Positions 30,082-38,164 of a DNA stretch of 64,000 nt are shown here, in pieces. Each line of letters begins with the position of its first letter. Position 1 is the first letter of the stretch. The position numbers and the translations under genes are program-made. Below the pieces are notes generated by a model that made no database searches, had not been told where the DNA came from, and saw only the letters and a list, made by a program, of their open reading frames with translations. The DNA comes from Bacteroidota bacterium (GTDB lineage: Bacteria > Bacteroidota > Bacteroidia > AKYH767-A > OLB10), in NCBI GenBank assembly GCA_016713925.1, contig JADJOH010000002.1, positions 1,310,856-1,374,855 of the forward strand, written 5' to 3'.

Positions 30082-32176
30082 CTACTTCCTGATAATAAAA
30101 GGCAGGGAATACACCTTACCCTCCTGCCATGCTCCAAGGATATACATGCCCTCTGCTTCATTCGATAAATTCAGTAACAGCTGACCTGTTGCAGGGACGA
30201 TACGATGCACTTCTCTTCCATATACATCCTGAATAGTCAACAGATTTACAGAAGAGTTTACGTCTACCCGAAAAATTCCGCTGCCCGGATTCGGATAAAA
30301 CTGCAGTCCTATCTCACTGACTTCACCAATACCTGAACAGGGATCTACTGTGATCAGCGAAGTATCTCTTCCCACGCAACCGGCCGTATCAGTATACGCA
30401 TAAACTACATTTTTATTTCCAACACCTGCCAGAGCCGGATCGAATGTATTTCCAGCTACACCCGGACCGGAATAGGTTCCGCCGGCAGGAGTTCCTGAGG
30501 TAAGTGTTATAGGAGAAGCCCATACACATACCGGCGTTTGTGTTTCGACATAGGTTACAGCTGGAGCATTCATCGTCACGTTGATGGTATCGGAATTGGT
30601 ACAACCATTTTGCGCGGTAACCTGTACCCAATAGGTTCCGCCGGAGTTGATAAGGATAGAAGGAAGGGTGGCTCCGGTACTCCAGAGATAGGTGGCATTT
30701 GCGGTTATAGGAATACCTGATAGACCTGTTTCCCTGACAAACAACAAAATCATTTCCTAAGGTGGCAGGAGGAACGGAAAGGATAGTGACTAAAATTGCA
30801 TCCGAGTTCGTACAGCCGACACTGTCAGTAACGGTAACCGTATACGTACCTGAGTTTATCACTGAAATTGTTTGCGTAGTGGCATTGTTACTCCAGAGAA
30901 ATGCATTTCCGACATTCTGTGCATCGAGTAACGCACTTCCTCCACATTGGCTTATATCATTCCCCAAACCAACGACCGGCAACGGATTAATCGTCACTGA
31001 AATGGTATCAGTTCCTGAGCAGCCTGCCGCATCTGTCACCACAACACTATAGTCGCCACCTGTAGTAACCGTTATTTGCGCTGTTGTTGCACCATTGCTC
31101 CAGGTATAAGTAGAGTAGCCGGGCAAACTAATCACTGTCGAGGCGCAAGCGGTTACATCTGAACCGAGGGAAACCGGTAACAAGGCAGGACAAACGGAGA
31201 TACTTTCACATTTGGTATGCTGACCACCGCAGGTATCGGTAACGGTCAGGCAAACATTATACAGACCAAAAGTTGCATAACTATGCGATGGATTTTGCAA
31301 TGTAGAGGTATTCCCGTCGCCGAAATCCCAGGACCAGGAAGCCGCATTTTGAGAAGCATCCGTAAAATCCACTATTGGATACGTAGTAGTAAAAGAATAG
31401 TCCGCCAATGCCGGAGCAGGGCAGATAATAACGGTCGTACAAACGGTATCACTCACGCAGGTACCGGTGATATAGCTGCAAACGGTATAGTTACCGGGCG
31501 CAGGAAAGGTATGCGTAGGATTAAAGGTGGTATCTAACGGCGATCCATCACCGTAATCCCAAACGGAAACAGAGGTGGGGCCTGTTCCGTTATTGAAGGA
31601 ATAAGAGGTTCCCCCTTGCCATGATTGAGTAACATTAAATGCGAAAGTTGTATCGTAGTACATGAACACTCTGCTGATACTGCCTGTTCCGGTGGACCAC
31701 ACTTCTTGCGGAGCAGTTGTTGACAATTCATATTGCATACCAAACCGACTGAGCGTTACGGGGAAGCCATTGATTGATGAATTGAAGAGTCCCGGCCCAT
31801 AAGAATTGATATTTGAACGAAAACCTAAAATGCCAATATATTCACCCGGGCCCACCTGAATATTCACCGGGATCATGCCTTGAGTCGTATCATTCTGCGT
31901 CAAAAACAGCAAAGTGAAATCATTGGTAGCATTTGCAATTGCAGGCGGAATGGTATCCAGGCGCACCACGGCAATACTCTGGAGACCCGTAGAGGCATCG
32001 GTAGGCACCTCGAGTCCGGTAATGGTAAAACAGGTAGGTGAAGTAAACCAATAGCCACGCACATTACCTGTATAAGTGGTGGTTTGGGCGGAGATGGGCA
32101 TTTGAATAAAATTCTGAGCGAAGGATGAGATCGCGATAGAAACTACTATCAATACGGAGAGAATAATTTTTTTCAT
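30082..32176 (-). pseudogene. Secreted PKD/Ig-like protein with T9SS type A tail (paralogue 2), one frameshift
   Basis: The frame from the ATG at 32176 (signal peptide MKKIILSVLIVVSIAISSFAQ) runs through the VRGYWFTSPTCFTITG module, two PKD domains (VWDYGDGSPLDTTFNPTHTF, WSWDFGDGNTSTLQNPSHSY) and Ig-like repeats, then loses phase. Removing one base from the AAA opposite 30729-30731 joins VVCQGTGLSGIPITANATYLW and the frame to the stop at 30082, which ends with a T9SS tail (LQFYPNPGSGIFRVDV...YSLPFIIRK). The intact protein would be about 700 residues and closely matches paralogue 1. TACATTTG on the minus strand (32203-32210) is a good -7 element 27 bases upstream of the start. Confidence 0.78.
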
Positions 32177-32237
32177 CTGATGTAAATTGGCAGGTTGGAA
32201 AACAAATGTAGTGAATAATTCCAGATTATGCTACCAG

Positions 32238-32272
32238 CTTCCGGCTTCCGGCTTCCGGCTTCCGGCTTGCGG
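32238..32272. repeat. Tandem CTTCCGG heptamer repeat
   Basis: Four perfect CTTCCGG units (32238-32265) and one CTTGCGG unit (32266-32272). Non-coding. Confidence 0.85.
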
Positions 32273-32386
32273 TCGCGAGGCCAAGTATCTTGCCTCGCTA
32301 AGAACTTTCGCTCGCGATGGGGAGCGACGCCTCCCTCACTACCGGCTACCAACCAATGACTGATTTATATTATTCGCCACAAATAT

Positions 32387-32472
32387 TAAACTATAAACCT
32401 TGAAACTGAACTTTAAACTTTGAACCTTAAACTTTAAACTTTGAACCTTAAACTTTAAACCTTAAACTTTGA
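32387..32472. repeat. Low-complexity AAACTTT/AACCTT array
   Basis: About ten units of AAACTTT or AACCTT/GAACC alternation in an imperfect array directly upstream of the second peptide cluster. Non-coding; slippage-prone. Confidence 0.75.
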
Positions 32473-32515
32473 GTCGTATAGCATTTCGTGATTCTTTTTC
32501 AAAGTTTAACCGGCT

Positions 32516-32603
32516 ATTTACAAAGCGGATAATACCATTTACAAAGCCAAGTGACCGCTGGTGAAGAGTTCTATACGGTAGCCTTGTGGCTGACCTACCT
32601 TTG
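32516..32603 (+). promoter_or_regulatory. Peptide-array promoter P3
   Basis: Two identical ATTTACAAAGC copies (32516-32526 and 32537-32547), 21 bp apart. TACCTTTG at 32596-32603, 56 bp from TAC of the second copy. AGTTCTATACGG block and TTGACTTGTCAA inverted repeat conserved. Confidence 0.78.
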
Positions 32604-32653
32604 ACTTGTCAATCAACGATAACAACATCTAAAAAAATAAAAAAACAAACATC

Positions 32654-32833
32654 ATGAAAAAGTCAATCAACAAACTCAGCTTAAACAAAAGCACGATCTC
32701 TAATCTCAGCCATTCCGATCTGAGTAACATCAATGGCGGAGCGAAATCAAACGGATGTTTACCACCCACTTTTGCTTGTCCTTCAAAATGGAGTTGCGCA
32801 TCTGTTCATGTTTGCCCGACGCTCATAAAATAA
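32654..32833 (+). CDS. Cys-rich double-glycine leader peptide (RiPP precursor D1)
   Basis: A 59-residue peptide. Leader MKKSINKLSLNKSTISNL, linker SHSDLSNINGG, core AKSNGCLPPTFACPSKWSC... with four Cys spaced x6, x5, x5. The core is identical to that of D2 at 33.7 kb and the DNA is nearly so, indicating recent duplication. First gene of the P3 unit; C2 follows after 32 bases. Confidence 0.85.
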   Translation: MKKSINKLSLNKSTISNLSHSDLSNINGGAKSNGCLPPTFACPSKWSCASVHVCPTLIK

Positions 32834-32865
32834 ATGTTATCTACAGATCTAAAAATAATTATATC

Positions 32866-33069
32866 ATGAAAAAGACAATCAACAAACTCAGCTTAAATAA
32901 AAGTACTATCTCTAATCTCAGCCATAGTGCCCTTGATCAAATCAATGGTGGTGCTAAAACAGCCAAATGCATTCCTAATCTTACTAACCCTTGTGGCACA
33001 TTGGCTTGTTCAGCAGGATGTCCAACCGGAATTGGTTGCCCAAGCATGATGTGCACTATTAAAAAATAA
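32866..33069 (+). CDS. Cys-rich double-glycine leader peptide (RiPP precursor C2)
   Basis: A 67-residue peptide. The start at 32866 is chosen because the leader MKKTINKLSLNKSTISNL begins there; the open frame extends further upstream into D1 but has no leader-like sequence. Core with six Cys (x7, x4, x3, x5, x4) including LTNPCGTLACS as in C1. Followed by a CCCGTAAG element and a terminator. Confidence 0.85.
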   Translation: MKKTINKLSLNKSTISNLSHSALDQINGGAKTAKCIPNLTNPCGTLACSAGCPTGIGCPSMMCTIKK

Positions 33070-33124
33070 AAAAACTTTCGAAGTGGGCCCGTAAGTCCTC
33101 TTCTCTATAATAATGTGCTTTTTC

Positions 33125-33154
33125 AGGGAAATCCGTTGAGGGTTTCCCTTTTTT
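33125..33154 (+). terminator. Terminator of the D1-C2 peptide unit
   Basis: AGGGAAATCC (33125-33134) pairs with GGGTTTCCCT (33140-33149) around GTTGA, then a T run. It separates the P3 unit from P4. Confidence 0.88.
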
Positions 33155-33328
33155 GTTGCTTGATGAACTTAAGTTGCTTTGGTAATATGAGGTTCTGAGA
33201 ATCGGCAAACCTTCAAAAAATTGACTTTAAATTATTCGGTTCTAATCGGATTGAGTAGGCATTGAGTGTTGTGGTGCGGAAGTCAAAGAAGTACGAAATG
33301 TGATTCTATTACAAGGATTGCAACGGCT

Positions 33329-33416
33329 ATTTACAAAGCGTATCCTACCATTTACAAAGCCAAACGACCGTTGGTGAAGAGTTCTATACGGTCCCCTTGT
33401 GGCTGACCTACCTTTG
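33329..33416 (+). promoter_or_regulatory. Peptide-array promoter P4
   Basis: ATTTACAAAGC at 33329-33339 and 33350-33360, 21 bp apart; TACCTTTG at 33409-33416, 56 bp from TAC of the second copy. Same AGTTCTATACGG block and TTGACTTGTCAA repeat as the other three promoters. Confidence 0.78.
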
Positions 33417-33464
33417 ACTTGTCAATCAACGATAACAACATCTAAAAAAATAAAAAACAACATT

Positions 33465-33656
33465 ATGAAAAAGCACATCAACAAACTCAACTTAAACAAA
33501 ATGACCATCTCTAACCTGTATGCCGCTGAAATGAATCAGATGGTAGGTGGCGGAAAAGGATCGGCACCTGCTATCTGCATGCCTCCACTAACAAAAGGTT
33601 GTCCTTCTGGTGCTCCGGCTACCTGCTCTGCCTGTAACTGCACTGTTGTAAAATAA
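33465..33656 (+). CDS. Cys-rich double-glycine leader peptide (RiPP precursor B2)
   Basis: A 63-residue peptide. Leader MKKHINKLNLNKMTISNL, linker YAAEMNQMVGGG. Core with five Cys, spacing x7, x7, x2, x1, as in B1. The start at 33465 is fixed by the conserved leader; the longer open frame from 33399 reads through the promoter. First gene of the P4 unit. Confidence 0.85.
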   Translation: MKKHINKLNLNKMTISNLYAAEMNQMVGGGKGSAPAICMPPLTKGCPSGAPATCSACNCTVVK

Positions 33657-33670
33657 TCCACAAGTAATTT

Positions 33671-33688
33671 ATGAACCCGTAAGTTCAT
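33671..33688 (+). promoter_or_regulatory. Conserved CCGTAA-loop hairpin between B2 and D2
   Basis: Identical 18-mer to that at 19295-19312 after B1: 6-bp ATGAAC/GTTCAT stem with CCGTAA loop. Confidence 0.5.
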
Positions 33689-33719
33689 TTAAATCTCCAA
33701 CAAATAAAAATTTATCATC

Positions 33720-33899
33720 ATGAAAAAGTCAATCAACAAACTCAGCTTAAACAAAACAACTATCTCTAATCTCAGCCATTCCGATCTGGGTAACATCAAT
33801 GGTGGAGCGAAATCAAACGGATGTTTACCACCCACTTTTGCTTGTCCTTCAAAATGGAGTTGCGCTTCTGTTCATGTTTGCCCGACGCTCATAAAATAA
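33720..33899 (+). CDS. Cys-rich double-glycine leader peptide (RiPP precursor D2)
   Basis: A 59-residue peptide, leader MKKSINKLSLNKTTISNL, linker SHSDLGNINGG, core identical in protein sequence to D1 (four Cys, x6, x5, x5). It differs from D1 at a few leader and linker positions only. Second gene of the P4 unit. It is easily missed because it lies in a different frame from a longer spurious ORF. Confidence 0.85.
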   Translation: MKKSINKLSLNKTTISNLSHSDLGNINGGAKSNGCLPPTFACPSKWSCASVHVCPTLIK

Positions 33900-33931
33900 A
33901 TGTTATTTACTTATCTAAATATAATTGTATC

Positions 33932-34114
33932 ATGAAAAAGCACATCAACAAACTCAGCTTAAATAAAAGCACTATCGCTAATCTTAGTGACTCCGATTTA
34001 GGCAATATCAATGGAGGTGTTGCTTCAAAAGGATGTCAACCTCAATCTTTCTATTGTCCTACAAATTCGAGCTGCACTTTTATGAATACTTGTGGACCCC
34101 GCACATTAAAATAA
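33932..34114 (+). CDS. Cys-rich double-glycine leader peptide (RiPP precursor E)
   Basis: A 60-residue peptide, leader MKKHINKLSLNKSTIANL, linker SDSDLGNINGG, core VASKGCQPQSFYCPTNSSC... with four Cys spaced x6, x5, x5. The Cys spacing equals that of D1/D2 but the intervening residues differ, so E is a diverged D-type peptide. Last gene of the P4 unit, followed by a weak GAGGAATTCC-TTTTTTT terminator around 34143-34160. Confidence 0.85.
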   Translation: MKKHINKLSLNKSTIANLSDSDLGNINGGVASKGCQPQSFYCPTNSSCTFMNTCGPRTLK

Positions 34115-34646
34115 TCAGCAATCCTATTTCAGAGAAAGCTGTGAGGAATTCCTTTTTTTGTTGGTTAGATTTGAAATATAAACTTCAGGTAAAACCACTT
34201 CCTACGGATCTGGATAAAGACCTTGGAATTCCTACTGAGAAAACGGGCGTGTTTACACTTTTGAGGTAATAGAGCATACAACCTTTCGATTCAAAGCATG
34301 CAAATATCCTTCGTTTCGCCATTATTAACAGGGGTTGATATTCCGTATGAAAAGATTGTATTCTTTATTAAAATGAATAGTGTGAAAAATATTTTGATGG
34401 GCCGCAGATTTGTTATGATTGTTATGATTTGTTATGATAGATCGTTTCGAACGTTGCTCAACCGCTGCGATCGTGGCGTTTACAGAACAAGTAAGATGGA
34501 AATTTCGTTTGTGAAATCCAAGATTCAGACCTTGTACAATTTACGTTTCTATATAAGAAAACAACTTTATAATTTCACCCGGATATTTAACAACCAATAG
34601 CTACAATACATTCATTGGGGAAATTCCTTCACTGTTTGCCGGCAAG
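34115..34646. other. Intergenic region after the second peptide cluster
   Basis: A weak terminator-like GGAATTCC + T-run lies just after peptide E. A 100-codon open frame at 34298-34600 has no leader, signal peptide or family resemblance and AT-driven composition, so it is not called. Nothing else recognised. Confidence 0.4.
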
Positions 34647-35537
34647 TTACTTCAAAATAAAATCCCCAACATTATTCAAATAATTCTGAATTCCCATAAT
34701 TGTTTGAATTGAACCATGATCCGCGCCCGGAATGCGATGTGCTTCCTTATAAATACCGATATAATGGTCGTACACCACCTGTCCGTGCGTATCCACATTT
34801 AAGAAATCATCTGCTTCTCCGTGAATCCAGAAAAAAGGCTGATCCACACGCCGGATTTCTTCCGCATTGTTCAACGTGAAACTCGTAAAAAATGCTCCGG
34901 GTAACGCGAGACCGGTGCCATCCTGAATCATCACTTCCGGAGAAGCAAAGGGCGCTTCCAGAAGTATTTTAGAAGGCTTGAGAGAATAATGATGTGCACA
35001 CATCTTCGTAGCAGGTGCGCAGCCTAAACTAAATCCATAAATAACGAGTCGGTCATTTTGAAGACCCTTGCTCTTTAACCAATTCAACGCCGCATCTACA
35101 TCCGCATAGAGCCCTTCTTCATCCGGATGACCATCCGACATGCCAAAACCACGATAGTCAATCATTAGCACTCCGTAACGGTTTTTACCTCCTGTATTGG
35201 CCAGCAATTGTGCACGCGGCCAGTAAAAATCCATATGATCGCGGTTACCGTGACAGTACATGATGACAGTATCAACACCGATGCGACTGATGTCACCAAT
35301 GTAAACGGCATAAATGGTTGTAGCAGAATTCTCATTCGCAGTTTGAGAATTCAAGGTGAACAAATGAACCAGACTGTCAGGAATAGCATAGCTTGCGTTC
35401 AATTTGAAATCCACCTCACCTTCATAATTATTCAAGCGGTACTCCGTAATTTTTTCGTTGTTGAACAGGTTATCGTCCAGGGTGAGGCATCCTGTGAACA
35501 GGAGCAACAAAGGAAAGAGGGAAATCAACTTTTTCAT
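34647..35537 (-). CDS. Lipoprotein alpha/beta hydrolase
   Basis: A 296-residue protein with lipoprotein signal MKKLISLFPLLLLFTGC (lipobox LFTGC). The alpha/beta-hydrolase fold is clear: MYCHGNRDHMDFYWPRA (oxyanion loop), MIDYRGFGMSDG, nucleophile elbow YGFSLGCA (GxSxG, Ser), acid in HGEADDFLN and His in GADHGS. It probably hydrolyses an ester or peptide substrate at the outer or inner membrane periplasmic face; substrate unknown. It begins two bases after the upstream gene stops, so the two form an operon. Serine-dependent hydrolase of the DUF/BAAT-like superfamily; precise family not determined. Confidence 0.85.
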   Translation of the reverse strand: MKKLISLFPLLLLFTGCLTLDDNLFNNEKITEYRLNNYEGEVDFKLNASYAIPDSLVHLFTLNSQTANENSATTIYAVYIGDISRIGVDTVIMYCHGNRDHMDFYWPRAQLLANTGGKNRYGVLMIDYRGFGMSDGHPDEEGLYADVDAALNWLKSKGLQNDRLVIYGFSLGCAPATKMCAHHYSLKPSKILLEAPFASPEVMIQDGTGLALPGAFFTSFTLNNAEEIRRVDQPFFWIHGEADDFLNVDTHGQVVYDHYIGIYKEAHRIPGADHGSIQTIMGIQNYLNNVGDFILK

Positions 35538-35539
35538 TT

Positions 35540-36217
35540 TCAGAATTTCAAGGTGTAACCAAAGAACAGAGCACAGGCGCCATGCGTTCTCAACGGTGTT
35601 TTATAATCGATGACCAGTCCTTCATTGGAAAGGTTGGGCGCAATAATTCTGAATTCGGTGTTAAAGCAATGCTTTTTCCGTTGAAAGGAATGACCGAGCG
35701 CGGGCATAAACAGCAGGTGATTTTCCTGTTGTTCATTATTGGCTTTATTCCCGGACAGCTCAAACCAGTTATCCAGGCTTAGGTAGATAAGATCTTTGTG
35801 TTTCCCATATTCCCAATAGGTGCTAATGGCAAGTTGAGGATATAATTTTCGGGCGTCGCTGTTGCGGTAGATAATATTGGCGACCGGAGTAATGCATACC
35901 GCAGGTTGAAATTCCCTTTGTTTTACGATTTGCTTAGTCAGTCCCAGCTCGAATTGAAAATTACCATACAGTGCCGAAGTGACATTCACCGCTCCGAACC
36001 CGGTGGTTGTTTCATTAAGACCGTACCCATAAGCCAACGTCAGAAAAGGCATGGGTATGGTTGTTCCATTATAATCGAACAACACTCCACCCAATGAAGC
36101 ATTCACCGCCTGCTGCTGTTTTTCGAGCGGCTTCACAAAGCGTTGCGGGGCACAGGAGAAAAAGAACAAACCTGCGATTAGCGAAACAACACAGTCAATA
36201 GTAGAACTTTTCATCAT
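35540..36217 (-). CDS. Outer-membrane-like lipoprotein of unknown function
   Basis: A 225-residue protein with a signal peptide and lipobox-like Cys (LIAGLFFFSC), then SLGGVLFDYNGTTIPMPFLTLAYGYG and alternating hydrophobic strands ending in aromatic GACALFFGYTLKF. The pattern suggests a small beta-barrel or barrel-like lipoprotein, with the terminal Phe typical of outer membrane proteins. The upstream partner of the hydrolase (2-bp gap). No family name recognised. Confidence 0.72.
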   Translation of the reverse strand: MMKSSTIDCVVSLIAGLFFFSCAPQRFVKPLEKQQQAVNASLGGVLFDYNGTTIPMPFLTLAYGYGLNETTTGFGAVNVTSALYGNFQFELGLTKQIVKQREFQPAVCITPVANIIYRNSDARKLYPQLAISTYWEYGKHKDLIYLSLDNWFELSGNKANNEQQENHLLFMPALGHSFQRKKHCFNTEFRIIAPNLSNEGLVIDYKTPLRTHGACALFFGYTLKF

Positions 36218-36616
36218 CCTTCGGGTAAGATGCTACGAAGCTACTTGTTCCCTGAAATCCTGAACATGAAGATTGCTCTATGCAAGAATGATTTTAGTCA
36301 ATATAGGAATCTCTATCCGAGTCAGTTCCGCCGTCTATTTTAGTGATAATTGTATTACCTGCGTTTCACCTGACGGTACTATGATCATTATTGCTATTGG
36401 TAATGAGGTGTAGAAGATGAAAGGAGACAGGACTCTTTCTTGTAGCTACCACAGGTGATTCTTTAGTAACACAGGACGGGCTTTTTTATTGATATGTAAA
36501 AAACCCTTTTGGGGGAATAGGAAGTAATGCAAACTTTTCTTCCCCCAATACGATGAACTGCCCGAAAGTAAAACTTCTCTAACTATATTACCATGGGGTC
36601 ATCTGCAGAAAACCAA
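36218..36616. other. Intergenic region
   Basis: No gene seen. AT-rich, with scattered short repeats and a CACAGG duplication near 36450-36475. No clear terminator. Confidence 0.35.
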
Positions 36617-37732
36617 TTAATCTTCATGATTAACCAGCTTTCTATCGAGTACAATTTTCTTTTCGCCACCATTGGGGCCGCTGATAATATAATTCTGGGC
36701 CAAATCAGCTCCTAAAAGTTTCACAAACTTGGCGCGAATTTTCGCCATTTTTTCACTGAGTGAATTGCTATCGGCACGACAAAGGTCTTCCACCAATTTT
36801 TCGATCACGGCTCTATCGTCGCGACGGCTGAGTAAGTGCATATACTCTGAGAGTTCAGCACGGTGATCGACCACATCACTGACTTTAATACCTTCCGGAT
36901 GATTCAGGAACAAGAGATAGACTCCCAGTTCAGCAGGAGTAAGATTGATTTTCAGCATTCCAAGGTCCGGAATATAAGGGCTTTTGTTCCGGCCTTTCAG
37001 CAGTAGTGGCAGCGGGCTTCTCACTAAATCATAGCGTTCCCGAAACAGTAGTTGCCGACGAATGCTATCCATCATTTCGAAGGTATAACGGATATGCGCA
37101 TGGGAGACTTTGCGTTCTGCAATAATCTTCTGGCAATCGGGGCAAATATCGGCAGTGCGCAATTTAAGCGAGATTTCTTCTTTCTGCTCGCAGAAATCGA
37201 GGATACAACCACGTGCCGTTTTATGCATGGCAGTAAACATTTCAGAAGGCTTATCAAACATGATCTGCTTCAGCAGAATGCTCACCATCTGATAAGCGAT
37301 GGGATATCTGCTGTCGCCGGCGGCATATAGCTCCCATTGCTCCGTATGCACGAAATAGTTGTTGGGCGTTTTTTCATCGTATCCTGAAAACCAGTTGGGG
37401 TAATTTCCATAATCAGTGAGGAGAATGACTATTTCATCTGCAGGTATATTGCATTTTTTCCTGAAGTCATTATTTGCATGAAAAAGATCGTTCCACGAGA
37501 GGCGCTCCACTGACATTTCAGCACTATACATCACCCTGGATTCCATTACTTCCTGACGATGATATTTTTCATCATCCGGGAACAATAGCTTCACTTCGTC
37601 CTGTATGCTGAGCTCAGCAGGATGGCCATAGGTATGAAATGTAAATGGCCCCGGAATATGCTGCAGGAAATCACAGACTCCAAAATAGAGGGCATCCTCC
37701 ACTCCATCCGTACGTATCAGGTAAACATTCAT
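36617..37732 (-). CDS. Uncharacterised CPDC (zinc-type) protein with C-terminal winged-helix-like segment
   Basis: A 371-residue soluble protein, no signal peptide. The N-terminal half has IVILLTDYGNYPNWFSGYDE and a HTEQWELY stretch; the centre has HKTARGCILDFCEQKEEISLKLRTADICPDC, with several Cys and His suited to binding zinc. The C-terminal ~110 residues (LTPAELGVYLLFLNHPEGIKVSDV...KIRAKFVKLLGADLAQNYIISGPNGGEKKI) resemble a winged-helix output domain of response-regulator type. Possibly a regulator or a metal-binding enzyme fused to a DNA-binding domain. Neither active site nor partner is established; the vWA gene is next upstream on the same strand, 430 bp away. Confidence 0.7.
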   Translation of the reverse strand: MNVYLIRTDGVEDALYFGVCDFLQHIPGPFTFHTYGHPAELSIQDEVKLLFPDDEKYHRQEVMESRVMYSAEMSVERLSWNDLFHANNDFRKKCNIPADEIVILLTDYGNYPNWFSGYDEKTPNNYFVHTEQWELYAAGDSRYPIAYQMVSILLKQIMFDKPSEMFTAMHKTARGCILDFCEQKEEISLKLRTADICPDCQKIIAERKVSHAHIRYTFEMMDSIRRQLLFRERYDLVRSPLPLLLKGRNKSPYIPDLGMLKINLTPAELGVYLLFLNHPEGIKVSDVVDHRAELSEYMHLLSRRDDRAVIEKLVEDLCRADSNSLSEKMAKIRAKFVKLLGADLAQNYIISGPNGGEKKIVLDRKLVNHED

Positions 37733-38164
37733 AGTGTTAAATATCGCATTTTCTTTTCAACCGGACTAAACATTTATGTCTGAATTTTTCATCTTCTACT
37801 GCTTTCTTTTGATGGTAACATTCAAGCTACAGCAAATCTAACACTTTAAGATCAGCTACCTCTGACTGACGACAGGCAACCGCGGGGACGCAGGGACTAC
37901 TACGCTAAAGCTTCGAAGTCCGAAGGTCTACTTCGCTAAAGCTTCGAAGACCGAGGGAAGGCGCAAGGTCTACTACGCTAACTGTGTGCGCCAAAGCTTA
38001 AGCGACGGTGTAAGCTTCGAAGACCGAAGGTCTACTACGCTAACTGTGTGCGCCAAAGCTTAAGCGACGGTGTAAGCTTCGAAGACCGAAGGTGGCGCGG
38101 GGTTTTCGTTGATAGTTGCATGATGACACCACGGTTGTCATTTTAAATTTCTATGACATGTACC
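37733..38164. repeat. GC-rich tandem repeat block
   Basis: A 62-bp unit (37967-38028 and 38029-38090) is repeated twice almost perfectly, with partial copies from about 37905. Units contain CGCTAACTGTGTGCGCCAAAGC and GCTTCGAAGACCGAAGGTC. An inverted relative lies at about 21348-21383. Non-coding; the GC-rich sequence contrasts with its flanks. The remaining ~240 bases hold nothing recognised. Confidence 0.75.

Noticed and set aside
18338..33416. CRISPR array formed by the repeated promoter sequences
   Set aside because: Copies are few, separated by ORFs, and no cas genes are present; they are promoter repeats.
34298..34600. 100-codon open frame after peptide E
   Set aside because: No signal peptide, domain or start context; composition is that of AT-rich intergenic DNA.
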